From Bacillus sp. MM2020_4 (GTDB taxonomy: Bacteria > Bacillota > Bacilli > Bacillales > Cytobacillaceae), in assembly GCF_011250555.1 (NCBI RefSeq), contig NZ_JAANMZ010000019.1, positions 1-64,000 on the forward strand: a DNA stretch of 64,000 nt, given 5' to 3'. The notes under the pieces were generated by a model, which was not told the origin of the DNA, did not search any database, and saw nothing but the letters and a program-made list of their open reading frames with translations. This document shows positions 53,802 through 62,921 of this stretch, piece by piece (the first letter of the stretch is position 1; the number at the start of each line of letters is the position of its first letter). Both the position numbers and the translations under genes were made by a program.

Positions 53802-54020
53802 ATGTCAGATTACCAACAATATCTCGATGAACGAGACAAAATTGATTTTCTCCTTCAAAAAGGCTGCCGTATTAGCGGGGTAAGAGAACATTTGAATGGG
53901 GCTTCCGTTGATTTTTTACATCCAAATGGAAATGTAACCGAAACACTTCTGATTGGAACAGCTAATGGCCGGAAGTATTTTTCGCATCTATTAATTAACC
54001 AGAAACAGGCAAACAGTTAA
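53802..54020 (+). CDS. Small uncharacterised protein in the pyrimidine cluster, 72 residues
   Basis: The ATG at 53802 follows TAGGTGTG. The product is soluble with no recognised motif: it opens MSDYQQYLDERDKIDFLLQK, then has GASVDFLHPNGNVTETLLIG and KYFSHLLINQK. It is 25 bp after the permease stop and before a strong terminator, so it is the last gene of the preT transcript. Its conserved position would suggest a regulatory or enzyme-accessory role, but this is only context; I propose no function. Confidence 0.6.
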   Translation: MSDYQQYLDERDKIDFLLQKGCRISGVREHLNGASVDFLHPNGNVTETLLIGTANGRKYFSHLLINQKQANS

Positions 54021-54034
54021 GTGATATCTTGGTT

Positions 54035-54064
54035 AAAGGATTGGTTCATGGGCCAATCCTTTTC
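54035..54064 (+). terminator. Terminator between the small gene and pucR
   Basis: AAAGGATTGG pairs with CCAATCCTTT perfectly around TTCATGGG, with TCTAA following. Confidence 0.85.
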
Positions 54065-54094
54065 TAACCTAAAATTCAGGGGAGAACCAAACAT

Positions 54095-55711
54095 ATGAAG
54101 GAACATTTTCAATTAACGGTGGCAGATATTGTTAAACGGAAACACTTTGAACAAGCAATGGTAATTGCGGGAAATGGGGGCATTCAGCGTAACGTCAAAT
54201 GGGTTCATGTGGTCGAGGTTACGAGTATACGAAATCTATTAAATGGAAATGAGCTTATATTATCAACCGGGGTTGCCTGGAAGGATAATATGAAGTTATT
54301 TGTTTCAATGGTAAAGGAATTTATCGAAAACAACGCAGCTGGATTATGTCTTGAATTGGGAACATACCTAGCTGATGTTCCCGATGAGGTAACTGAAATC
54401 GCCAACGCGCATCAATTCCCGATCATTATTTTTCAAAAAGAAGTGCCGTTTGTTGAAATCACTCAAGACATCCATTCGGTCATCATTAATCAGCAATATC
54501 AGAAGATTTCTGATTTGGAAAATTATTCACAGAGCTTAAATAAGCGGCTGTTAACGATTGAAACGTATGAAGATATCCTCCAGTTTATCTTTTCGGCATT
54601 GGACGTCCAAATCATTTTCCGACAGAAAAATCAGGAGTATGAATTTGTCCCGGAAATTAGCTTTCCTGAACAAGACTCCATTATCCTCCAACTTGAAGAG
54701 GCAAAGACCCAGGCCTATGATCATATTGCTTCAGCGCCCATCTTTTTGTTCGGACAGGAGTATGCCGAATTGTTCATCTATTCAAAGGAAATTCCAATAA
54801 GCGAATTTGAATTATTGATTTTAGACCGGACAGCGACTGCCCTAGCTCAGCATTTATTAAGAGATTTGTATGTCGAGGAAAAAAAGCGTGTGGAAGAATT
54901 TGAATGGCTTCATGGCTGGCTGGATGGTGAACATTCAGTTGAGGACATTCATGAATACTTGACAGAGAATGGATTGAAGGCAAAAACGAATGAAGCTGTT
55001 GTTTTGATCACCAAACAAATCCCAATGAGCGATAAAGGTAGTCAAGATGGGACCTACATGAAATTATTATTTCGATCTGTTTTCGAACAGAATGGTTTTG
55101 CTGTTTTTTTCGTTGAAAAAAGTAGGGAGATGACCTTTATTCTTCTGAATAATCGTGCCAAAAAGAATGTAAAAGAACGGATAAAAAAAGCCATTGAATC
55201 CATTCAAGGCTCAGAATTTATCCGGAAACAAACTGCAGGGAAATTTATGATTGCAGCTGGGAAATTGATTCATTCCATAAGTGACGTACATAAGAGCTAT
55301 CAGACTGCGAAAGAGACCATGAGAATCCAACAAAAAATGACGAACAAACAAATTTATTATTTTTATGAGGATTTGCATTTATATCGACTTATTTCACAAA
55401 TGAGTAAACATACTGATCTGCAGGAGCTCGCATCAGAATATCTCCATCCTGTCATTCAATATGATAAAAAATACAATGGAAAACTCCTAGAGACCTTAAA
55501 GGCTTATTTGGAATGTAATGGTTCAAAACAGGAAACGTCCAATAAGCTATTTATTGTTAGGCAGACTCTGTACCATCGCCTGCAAAAGCTTGAAAATCTA
55601 TTGGGTGAAGACTTTATGGGGCATGAGAAACGGGTAGCCATTGAATTTATGTTACTTGTTCATGATTATTTAGCGGCTGCCAAGCCGAATAATGTCTTCG
55701 AGGCCAAGTAA
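54095..55711 (+). CDS. pucR: PucR family transcriptional regulator
   Basis: The 538-residue regulator has the PucR N-terminal domain (about 1-130; QLTVADIVKRKHFEQAMVIAG), a middle GGDEF-like CdaR sensing region (about 290-400), and a C-terminal PucR helix-turn-helix. The last one includes the pattern LETLKAYLECNGSKQETSNKLFIVRQTLYHRLQKLENLLG (about 468-507). PucR proteins control purine or related nitrogen-base catabolism in Bacillus; here it sits inside the pyrimidine cluster and likely senses one of its metabolites. GGGGAGAA precedes the ATG. It has its own promoter after a terminator. Confidence 0.92.
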   Translation: MKEHFQLTVADIVKRKHFEQAMVIAGNGGIQRNVKWVHVVEVTSIRNLLNGNELILSTGVAWKDNMKLFVSMVKEFIENNAAGLCLELGTYLADVPDEVTEIANAHQFPIIIFQKEVPFVEITQDIHSVIINQQYQKISDLENYSQSLNKRLLTIETYEDILQFIFSALDVQIIFRQKNQEYEFVPEISFPEQDSIILQLEEAKTQAYDHIASAPIFLFGQEYAELFIYSKEIPISEFELLILDRTATALAQHLLRDLYVEEKKRVEEFEWLHGWLDGEHSVEDIHEYLTENGLKAKTNEAVVLITKQIPMSDKGSQDGTYMKLLFRSVFEQNGFAVFFVEKSREMTFILLNNRAKKNVKERIKKAIESIQGSEFIRKQTAGKFMIAAGKLIHSISDVHKSYQTAKETMRIQQKMTNKQIYYFYEDLHLYRLISQMSKHTDLQELASEYLHPVIQYDKKYNGKLLETLKAYLECNGSKQETSNKLFIVRQTLYHRLQKLENLLGEDFMGHEKRVAIEFMLLVHDYLAAAKPNNVFEAK

Positions 55712-55797
55712 GATTTTGATTCTAGTAAAATGACTATATGTAAAATGAATGTTCAGAATGTCGCAGAATTGCTACTAGTTATTTAACATTTCGTCTA

Positions 55798-55812
55798 ATG
55801 AAAGCGTTTTAG
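55798..55812 (+). promoter_or_regulatory. cre-like site upstream of mmsA
   Basis: ATGAAAGCGTTTTAG matches the CcpA consensus WTGNAANCGNWNNCW except for the last two positions. It lies 73 bp before the mmsA start, in a 174-bp gap with no terminator recognised. Confidence 0.4.
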
Positions 55813-55885
55813 AGATAAGAGATAATGAGGTTATAAGGATTTTTATTAGTGCTAATCCAAACTTAAAAAACTAGGGGGTTTTTGC

Positions 55886-57352
55886 ATGAGTGTGACCAAA
55901 AAGGAAACGGCTGTGTTGAAAAATTTTATTAATGGGGAATGGGTTAATTCAGGTAGTGGGCAAACACTGGATGTCCCCAATCCGGCCACTAATGAAGTGA
56001 TTTCAAAGGTTCCAGTTTCATCCAAAGAAGATGTCGATCTAGCTGTATCAGCGGCAAAGGAAGCATTTAAAAAGTGGAAAAACGTCCCGGTTCCCAAACG
56101 TGCAAGGATTCTCTTTAAATATCATTACCTGTTAACCGAAAACCATGAAGAATTGGCCAAGCTCATTGTTCAGGAAAATGGCAAAGCCTACAAGGAAGCA
56201 TATGGGGAAGTGCAGCGTGGAATTGAGTGTGTCGAATTTGCCTCCGGTGCACCAACCTTAATGATGGGTGAAACGTTATCGGGAATTGCCGAAAATATCG
56301 ACTCTGAAATGTTTCGCTATCCATTGGGCGTTGTCGGTGGGATTACTCCATTCAATTTTCCGATGATGGTGCCGTTATGGATGTTCCCGCTCGCTGTTGC
56401 CTGTGGAAACACGTTTGTATTAAAGCCTTCTGAACGGACGCCAATATTGGCTAACAGATTAGCTGAATTATTCTTAGAAGCAGGTGCACCAAAAGGGGTA
56501 TTAAATGTCGTCCACGGTGCCCACGATGTCGTAAATGGATTATTGGAGCACAATGACATCGCGGCAATTTCGTTTGTAGGTTCTCAGCCAGTTGCTAAAT
56601 ATGTTTATGAGCGGGCTGCAGCGGGAGGAAAACGGGTTCAAGCCCTTTCAGGTGCAAAAAACCATCATATTGTCATGCCTGACGCCGATTTGGATAAAGC
56701 GGTTCAGCATGTTCTTAGTTCCACGTTTGGAAGTGCGGGGCAGCGCTGTATGGCTTGCAGTGCCGTAGTAGTTGTCGGTGATAATGAACCATTTGTTGCA
56801 GCGCTTAAGAAAGCATCAGATAACCTTATTATCGGGAATGGAATGGATGATGAGGTGTTATTGACACCCGTTATTCGCAAAGAACACCGTGATAGAGCAC
56901 TTGGCTACATTGAAAAGGGGATTGCAGAAGGGGCTGATCTAATCCGGGATGGACGCCGGGAGATGGCTGAACTTACAGAAGGGAATTTCTTAGGCCCAAC
57001 AATTTTTGATCATGTTACTGCTGATATGACCATTGCCAAGGAGGAGATCTTTGCTCCGGTATTAAGTCTGCTTCGTGCCAAGGACTTAGATGAAGGGCTG
57101 GACTATATCCGTAAATCAAGGTTTGGCAACGGAGCGACCATTTATACGAACGATGCGAAAGCCGCCCGCCAATTCCGTGAAGAAGCAGATGCAGGCATGC
57201 TTGGGATTAACGTCGGCGTACCGGCAACCATGGCCTTCTTCCCGTTCTCAGGCTGGAAAGACTCCTTCTACGGAGACCTCCACGTCAACGGCAAAGACGG
57301 ACTAAACTTCTACACCAGAAAAAAAATGATCACCTCAAGATTTGACGCCTAA
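55886..57352 (+). CDS. mmsA: CoA-acylating methylmalonate-semialdehyde dehydrogenase
   Basis: The 488-residue enzyme oxidises malonate or methylmalonate semialdehyde to acetyl-CoA or propionyl-CoA with NAD and CoA. The aldehyde dehydrogenase fold has the catalytic Cys in FGSAGQRCMACSAV (about 284-297) and GGITPFNFPMMVPLWMFPLAV (about 151-171). In this cluster it would take the semialdehyde made from beta-alanine by the aminotransferase encoded next door. AGGGGG precedes the ATG at 55886. It is close to IolA of B. subtilis, so an inositol role elsewhere in the genome is not excluded. Confidence 0.94.
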   Translation: MSVTKKETAVLKNFINGEWVNSGSGQTLDVPNPATNEVISKVPVSSKEDVDLAVSAAKEAFKKWKNVPVPKRARILFKYHYLLTENHEELAKLIVQENGKAYKEAYGEVQRGIECVEFASGAPTLMMGETLSGIAENIDSEMFRYPLGVVGGITPFNFPMMVPLWMFPLAVACGNTFVLKPSERTPILANRLAELFLEAGAPKGVLNVVHGAHDVVNGLLEHNDIAAISFVGSQPVAKYVYERAAAGGKRVQALSGAKNHHIVMPDADLDKAVQHVLSSTFGSAGQRCMACSAVVVVGDNEPFVAALKKASDNLIIGNGMDDEVLLTPVIRKEHRDRALGYIEKGIAEGADLIRDGRREMAELTEGNFLGPTIFDHVTADMTIAKEEIFAPVLSLLRAKDLDEGLDYIRKSRFGNGATIYTNDAKAARQFREEADAGMLGINVGVPATMAFFPFSGWKDSFYGDLHVNGKDGLNFYTRKKMITSRFDA

Positions 57353-57389
57353 GCATTAGCTGCATAAACATTGGAGAAAAGTGATTAAT

Positions 57390-57402
57390 GGTGTCAGGCA
57401 CC
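57390..57402. repeat. Dispersed 13-bp repeat, copy 4
   Basis: GGTGTCAGGCACC lies 37 bp after the mmsA stop and 24 bp before the aminotransferase start. It creates an in-frame upstream ATG but is probably not translated. Confidence 0.85.
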
Positions 57403-57426
57403 AATTATAATATTGGAGGGATGAAT

Positions 57427-58782
57427 ATGGTGCAAACTAGTGGGCAGCAGGAGACGTTGTGGGCGCAGGATGATCAGTATGTTTGGCATTCGATGAAGCC
57501 TTATAATCCGAAGGCGACGATTGTTGCCACGAAGGCGGAGGGGTCGTGGGTAACAGATGCTGATGGGAAGCGCTATTTGGATGCAATGGCAGGTCTGTGG
57601 TGTGTGAATGTTGGCTACGGAAGGACTGAGCTGGCAGAGGCGGCCTATGAGCAATTAAAAGAGATGGCCTATTTCCCTCTATCGCAAAGCCACGTTCCTG
57701 CGATTAAACTAGCAGAAAAATTGAACGAAATGCTCGGTGATGACTATGTCATCTTCTTCTCCAACAGCGGCTCTGAGGCAAATGAAACTGCCTTTAAAAT
57801 CGTAAGGCAATACCACCAGCAGAAGGGTGAGCCTAACCGCTATAAAATCGTCTCACGTTACCGGGCATATCATGGCAATTCCATGGGTGCTCTGGCCGCA
57901 ACAGGTCAGGCGCAAAGGAAGTACAAGTATGAGCCTCTCGCACCTGGGTTTATCCATGTCTCACCGCCAGATTCTTACCGTGACGACACGAATGTTGCCG
58001 ATCCGACTGAATTGTCTTCCGTAAAAGAAATTGACCGAACCATGACGTGGGAGCTAAGCGAAACGATTGCTGCGATGATTATGGAGCCCATCATTACCGG
58101 AGGCGGCGTCCTCGTACCACCTGATGGTTATATGAAGGCAGCAAAAGAGGTATGTGAAAAACACGGTGCCCTCCTAATCGTTGATGAGGTCATCTGCGGG
58201 TTCGGACGCACGGGTAAGCCTTTTGGCTTTATGAACTACGGTGTAAAGCCGGATATCATCACAATGGCTAAAGGCATCACCAGCGCGTATTTACCACTTT
58301 CAGCAACCGCAGTCCGTAAAGACATTTATGAAGCATTCAAAGGATCGGAGGAGTATGATTATTTCCGCCACGTCAATACGTTTGGCGGGAATCCGGCCGC
58401 CTGTGCATTAGCATTGAAGAACCTTGAAATAATGGAAAAGGAAAAATTATTTGACCGTTCCAGAGATCTTGGTGATCAACTGCTAAATGACTTAACGAAC
58501 CTGCTTCAGGATCATCCGTATGTCGGTAATATCCGCGGGAAGGGTTTATTAATTGGGATAGAACTTGTAAAGGATAAAACGACGAAGGAACCATTGGATA
58601 CAGGACTAGTCAATCAAGTCATTGCCAGCTGTAAGCAGGAAGGAATTATCATAGGAAAAAATGGGGCAACAGTAGCCGGTTATAACAATGTTTTAACCCT
58701 GGCACCTCCGTTAAATATCGAACAGACTGACTTGCAGTTAATCATTAAGACGTTGAAAGAATCACTATCTACATTACTATAA
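57427..58782 (+). CDS. Class III aminotransferase, probable beta-alanine transaminase
   Basis: The 451-residue PLP enzyme has the class III signature LLIVDEVICGFGRTGKPFGF (about 247-266) and the PLP-binding Lys in PDIITMAKGITSAYLPLSA. In the pyrimidine cluster it likely moves the amino group of beta-alanine to pyruvate or 2-oxoglutarate, giving malonate semialdehyde for MmsA. Related enzymes act on taurine, GABA or aromatic amines, so specificity is inferred from context. The ATG at 57427 is spaced six bases after GGAGGG. The dispersed repeat lies just upstream. Confidence 0.88.
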   Translation: MVQTSGQQETLWAQDDQYVWHSMKPYNPKATIVATKAEGSWVTDADGKRYLDAMAGLWCVNVGYGRTELAEAAYEQLKEMAYFPLSQSHVPAIKLAEKLNEMLGDDYVIFFSNSGSEANETAFKIVRQYHQQKGEPNRYKIVSRYRAYHGNSMGALAATGQAQRKYKYEPLAPGFIHVSPPDSYRDDTNVADPTELSSVKEIDRTMTWELSETIAAMIMEPIITGGGVLVPPDGYMKAAKEVCEKHGALLIVDEVICGFGRTGKPFGFMNYGVKPDIITMAKGITSAYLPLSATAVRKDIYEAFKGSEEYDYFRHVNTFGGNPAACALALKNLEIMEKEKLFDRSRDLGDQLLNDLTNLLQDHPYVGNIRGKGLLIGIELVKDKTTKEPLDTGLVNQVIASCKQEGIIIGKNGATVAGYNNVLTLAPPLNIEQTDLQLIIKTLKESLSTLL

Positions 58783-58793
58783 TGATAAAAATG

Positions 58794-58828
58794 ACACTCG
58801 CAAACTTGAATTTGCGGGTGTTTTTTTA
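58794..58828 (+). terminator. Terminator at the end of the pyrimidine cluster
   Basis: ACACTCGCAAA pairs with TTTGCGGGTGT (one G-U) around CTTGAA, followed by seven T. Confidence 0.9.
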
Positions 58829-58948
58829 GTTGAACAATCGACACTGAAAAAGATGCACTGTATACTGATACATAGGTTTAAAACTACAAGACTTCACAGT
58901 AATAGTTCATTTCAAATTCGATAACTTAAGAAAATAAGGTGAAAATAT

Positions 58949-59890
58949 ATGGCGGATGAAAAAATTTCGCGCTTGGTAGATGTGGCTAAAATGTACTACC
59001 AACTGGATTACAGCCAACAGGAAATTGCGCAAAGGTTAGGAATATCCCGCCCAACTGTCTCAAGACTTCTCGTCCAGGCTGTTCAAGAAGGGATCGTTCA
59101 AATAAAAATATGTGACCCTGCAGAAGATGTTCTCGAATTGGGAAGACAGATCAAGAAAAAATTTCAATTAAAGCACTGTATTGTTGCCCCGATACCGGAA
59201 TATGATGACGAGCTGATTAAAGAGAAACTTGGAGAAGTCTCCGCAGAATACTTACACAATATTGTGCAAAGCGGAGATACCATTGCGATTACATGGGGGA
59301 CAACTCTTTTTCAACTCGTAAAAAAACTGCAGCCCAAGAATGTTAAAGATGTTACCGTTGTCCAGTTGAATGGTGGGGTTAGTTATTCAGAATCAAACAC
59401 CTATGCATCAGACATCGTCTATGGGCTGGCCAGTGCCTTTAATACGACCCCGCATTTCTTGCCAGTTCCGGCAGTAGTGGATCACATTCTAGTGAAACAA
59501 GCGATTGTTGCCGATAGGCATGTAAAAAAAATCCTGGAACTAGGTAAACGCGCAAATATTGCGATTTACACAGTTGGGGAGCCTGGTGACCAATCAACCC
59601 TCATGCAAGCAGGGTATTTTTTAGACAATGATATCGAAATATTAAAATCTAATCATACGGTCGGTGATATATGCTCAAGATTCATCAACATCGATGGAAG
59701 TATCAGTCATCCAGCTTTAAATGAGCGCACCATCGGGATTGAACTTTCGGATTTAGAGGAAAAAGAATATGGCATCCTCATTGCGGGCGGGAACACCAAA
59801 ATTGATGGTATTTACGGGGCACTATGGGGCCGACATACCAATGTTCTGATTACCGACCAATATACTGCCAAGGCTTTACTTGATATGTAG
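58949..59890 (+). CDS. DeoR-like (SorC/DeoR family) transcriptional regulator
   Basis: The 313-residue protein has an N-terminal helix-turn-helix (YYQLDYSQQEIAQRLGISRPTVSRLLVQAVQEG, about 17-49) and a C-terminal sugar-phosphate-binding domain with GDTIAITWGTTLFQL (near 106-120), DICSRFINIDG and AGGNTKIDGIYGAL. Its whole sequence resembles B. subtilis DeoR, the deoxyribose-5-phosphate-responsive repressor of deoC-nupC-pdp. None of those genes is next to it. AAGGTGAAA precedes the ATG. It lies just after the pyrimidine cluster, so it may control a nucleoside operon elsewhere. Confidence 0.85.
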   Translation: MADEKISRLVDVAKMYYQLDYSQQEIAQRLGISRPTVSRLLVQAVQEGIVQIKICDPAEDVLELGRQIKKKFQLKHCIVAPIPEYDDELIKEKLGEVSAEYLHNIVQSGDTIAITWGTTLFQLVKKLQPKNVKDVTVVQLNGGVSYSESNTYASDIVYGLASAFNTTPHFLPVPAVVDHILVKQAIVADRHVKKILELGKRANIAIYTVGEPGDQSTLMQAGYFLDNDIEILKSNHTVGDICSRFINIDGSISHPALNERTIGIELSDLEEKEYGILIAGGNTKIDGIYGALWGRHTNVLITDQYTAKALLDM

Positions 59891-59945
59891 ATGCGTGAAG
59901 CAGTTGAATAGAGATAGAACCTTACATCATTAAAGGAAGAGATTC

Positions 59946-62192
59946 ATGACAAATACAGTAACCTACATAAAAGAATGGCAACAGGCACTGCAAAGTGAAA
60001 TCATCCATTTAAAAAAATACGGCAGTAACAAATTTAGTGTTTCAAATGGAAGGTTGCTATCGAGTGACGGATCGTCTAGCTATTATTTTGATACCGCCTT
60101 TTCATTACGAATTCCCGTTGGATCTTCGATTCGTCTGGAATGGGGCGGCATGAAACAAAGTGGACGTGTGCTTTCTTCAGAAGGAAAAGGTGTGATGATT
60201 GCCCTCGAGAAATCCTTCGGAGACCTAATCCCACAGGCATTTCTTTTTCACGATCCATGGGAGCTGCTTGAACACCTTATCCAACGACTGGATGATATCA
60301 AAAAAAATAAACAAAAACGGTTACGGGTAAAAAAATTAATGGATCCTTCAATGCCGGCAAAGCATCCAGATGAAAAAATAAAGAGCAATATCCACGAGTT
60401 AGTTTTACGTTCAAAATACAATCCGGTAACATTTGTTTGGGGGCCGCCTGGAACAGGGAAAACCTACACATTGGCGCGGACCGCGGCAAATAAATATTTT
60501 CAGGAAAAGCGGATCCTTATTTTATCGCACAGCAATCAAGCAGTTGATGTCCTAATCGCTGAAATTTCTACTTTTATTAAAAAGAAAAACCGCTTCCATG
60601 AAGGGGATGTTCTTCGCTATGGTTCAAATACTGGAGAGCAATTCGCAAATCATGAGGCGATCACCACGACACAACTGCTCCTAAAACAAGATCCACATTT
60701 GGCAGAGGATAAAAAGAAATTAATAGAAGAACGACATCATCTGAAGCAAGATTTAGCTCGTTCTTTTAGCAAAAGGGACACCGACCAATTGCTGGAGCTG
60801 GAGACGAAGATTGCCAGACTCCTTGACAAAATTCGCCAAAAGGAAATTCAGTTTGTAAAGGATGCGTTTGTTGTCGGATCAACATTGGCAAAAGCAGCGA
60901 GCGACCCGGCGATCTATGAAAAGGAATTTGACTTGGTTATTCTAGATGAAGCAAGCATGGCTTATGTGCCGCAGGCTGCATTCGCTGCATCACTCGGGAA
61001 ACGGGTCATTATTTGTGGTGACTTTAAACAGTTACCGCCGATTGCTTCTTCAAGGGATTCTTTGGTCACAATGTGGCTAAAGGAGGATATTTTTCACCGG
61101 GCAGGTGTAGCCGATTGGGTGGAGAACGGTAAACTCCATCCTCATTTATTTTTATTAAAAGAACAACGGAGAATGCATCCGGATATCTCTGCCTTCACGA
61201 ATCGGTACGTCTACCATTCCCTTGTGGGTGATCATGAAAGTGTTTTTAAAAGCAGAAATACCATCGTCGCAAAAGCGCCGTTTCCAGACCGGGCATCCGT
61301 TTTGGTGGATACGAGCTATTCCGGCACCCATTGCATGAATGAGAGGGCATCCCATTCTCGAATGAATATTTGGCAGGTGTTATTGTCGTTTCAACTCATT
61401 CATGAATCGTATTTGAGTGGATTACGTTCGATCGGATATGTTACACCCTATCGTGCCCAGGCCAATTTAATGGAGCTAGTTCTCGAGGATTTATACGATA
61501 AGGAACGATCCACAGCTGATATTATTGCAGCGACCGTCCATCGATTCCAAGGCAGTGAGCGTGATGTCATGGTGTTTGATACCGTCGATGGGGAGCCGCA
61601 AACTCGTGCAGGCATGCTGTTAACGGGAAATGATAGCGAACGATTGATCAATGTTGCGATTACGAGAACAAAGGGAAAGTTTATTCATGTTAGTAACGGG
61701 TCCTTTATCCGCAAGCACGTATATAACGGAAAAACACTTAGACAGCTTGTGGAGCATCATGAAAGGCATCAGCAAACGATTGAAACAAGGGAAATTGGAA
61801 CCTGGATTAGGAATCAGCATCCGAGATTACAATGGATGCATGCAAGAAAACTTGAAAAAGTATTCCAAGATGTAGCTGTGGCGAGGTCCTCTATTGTTAT
61901 CTCTTTACCATCACAAACTGTTCTTTCGCCGCAATGGCAGGGGACGTTACTCAATCGAAATAAACGGGTAAAATTAACCGTATTATCCGCAGAAGATTGG
62001 CTTGAGCTTCAGCCGGATTATCGGCTGGATGAAAACTTATCGTTTCCGTTTATTATCATTGACCAGCGGCTGCTATGGTTAGGGCTGCCGATAGAAGGAA
62101 CTCGTATAACCAAGCCTCCCTTTATCGCAGCTAGGCTTGATTCGGAGAAGGTTTCCGAATTCTTTTTGGACCAATTTTTTAAAAAAGAGTAG
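59946..62192 (+). CDS. Superfamily 1 Upf1-like helicase with C-terminal PLD-like region
   Basis: The 748-residue protein has an N-terminal OB-like or beta-barrel region (about 25-95) before the helicase core. Walker A is GPPGTGKT (166-173), motif II is VILDEASMAYVPQAAF (about 331-346), followed by GDFKQLPPI, and motifs V/VI are VHRFQGSERDVMVFD and VAITRTKGKF (about 525-580). The last 120 residues resemble a phospholipase D-like domain but have lost the HxK catalytic motif (FIIIDQRLLWLGLP). It would act on DNA or RNA. AAAGGAAGAG precedes the ATG. No nuclease or defence gene is adjacent, so a repair or RNA role is as likely as defence. Confidence 0.85.
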   Translation: MTNTVTYIKEWQQALQSEIIHLKKYGSNKFSVSNGRLLSSDGSSSYYFDTAFSLRIPVGSSIRLEWGGMKQSGRVLSSEGKGVMIALEKSFGDLIPQAFLFHDPWELLEHLIQRLDDIKKNKQKRLRVKKLMDPSMPAKHPDEKIKSNIHELVLRSKYNPVTFVWGPPGTGKTYTLARTAANKYFQEKRILILSHSNQAVDVLIAEISTFIKKKNRFHEGDVLRYGSNTGEQFANHEAITTTQLLLKQDPHLAEDKKKLIEERHHLKQDLARSFSKRDTDQLLELETKIARLLDKIRQKEIQFVKDAFVVGSTLAKAASDPAIYEKEFDLVILDEASMAYVPQAAFAASLGKRVIICGDFKQLPPIASSRDSLVTMWLKEDIFHRAGVADWVENGKLHPHLFLLKEQRRMHPDISAFTNRYVYHSLVGDHESVFKSRNTIVAKAPFPDRASVLVDTSYSGTHCMNERASHSRMNIWQVLLSFQLIHESYLSGLRSIGYVTPYRAQANLMELVLEDLYDKERSTADIIAATVHRFQGSERDVMVFDTVDGEPQTRAGMLLTGNDSERLINVAITRTKGKFIHVSNGSFIRKHVYNGKTLRQLVEHHERHQQTIETREIGTWIRNQHPRLQWMHARKLEKVFQDVAVARSSIVISLPSQTVLSPQWQGTLLNRNKRVKLTVLSAEDWLELQPDYRLDENLSFPFIIIDQRLLWLGLPIEGTRITKPPFIAARLDSEKVSEFFLDQFFKKE

Positions 62193-62227
62193 GAATGGCA
62201 GTTTTTTCTGCTATTTCTACTCTTTTT
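62187..62227 (+). terminator. Terminator of the helicase gene
   Basis: GAGTAGGAATGGCAG pairs with CTGCTATTTCTACTC (G-U pairs and minor mismatches), followed by TTTTT; the stop codon lies in the left arm. Confidence 0.85.
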
Positions 62228-62304
62228 GAATGAAAGCCTAGTTATTGGAGATGATAATTTTGTTAGTTTGGAATTTACTTTTTCTATAAAAAGGAGACTT
62301 GGGA

Positions 62305-62916
62305 ATGACAAACGTAAAATTAGCCGTCATTTATTACAGTATGGGCGGAACGAATTATCAGCTTTCACAATGGGCTGCAGAAGGTGCAAAGGAAGTTGGG
62401 GCTGAAGTGAAGGTGTTAAAAGTGCCAGAACTTGCACCACAATCTGTGATAGAAGGAAATCCCGGCTGGAAAGCACATGTCGAAGCAACTTCACATGTGC
62501 CCGAGGTCAAATTAGAGGATATTGAGTGGGCTGACGCCATTATCTTTAGTGTTCCGACTCGATTTGGCAATATGCCGGCGCAAATGAAGCAATTCCTTGA
62601 TACTTGCGGCGGTCTTTGGTTTAACGGTAAGACCGTGAATAAAGTGGTGAGTGCGATGTCCTCTGCTCAAAATTCGCATGGTGGTCAAGAGGCAACCATT
62701 TTATCATTGTATACCTCCATGTACCATTGGGGAGCGATTGTCGCAGCACCAGGCTATACCGATCCTGTTATCTTTGGTTCTGGGGGAAATCCTTACGGAA
62801 CAAGTGTAACAGTTGGTCAAGATGGAAAAATGATTGAAGATGTAGAAGCAACGGTTAAGCACCAGGCAAAACGGACGGTAACTGTAGCTGAATGGGTGAA
62901 AAAGGCAAATCAATAA
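62305..62916 (+). CDS. wrbA: WrbA-type NAD(P)H:quinone oxidoreductase
   Basis: The 203-residue flavoprotein reduces quinones by two electrons, protecting against redox stress. The FMN-binding flavodoxin motif is YYSMGGTNYQLSQWAAEGA (about 9-27), followed by the typical PTRFGNMPAQMKQFLDTCGGLW (about 84-105) and the conserved AMSSAQNSHGGQEATILSLYTSMYHWGAIV. The ATG at 62305 follows AAAGGAG. It is a single gene between two terminators. Confidence 0.93.
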   Translation: MTNVKLAVIYYSMGGTNYQLSQWAAEGAKEVGAEVKVLKVPELAPQSVIEGNPGWKAHVEATSHVPEVKLEDIEWADAIIFSVPTRFGNMPAQMKQFLDTCGGLWFNGKTVNKVVSAMSSAQNSHGGQEATILSLYTSMYHWGAIVAAPGYTDPVIFGSGGNPYGTSVTVGQDGKMIEDVEATVKHQAKRTVTVAEWVKKANQ

Positions 62917-62921
62917 CTGTT

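Noticed and set aside
54025-54045. Possible PucR box (TTGGTTAA) before pucR
   Set aside because: The core TTGGTTAA is present but the required upstream C is displaced by one base, and it overlaps a terminator stem.
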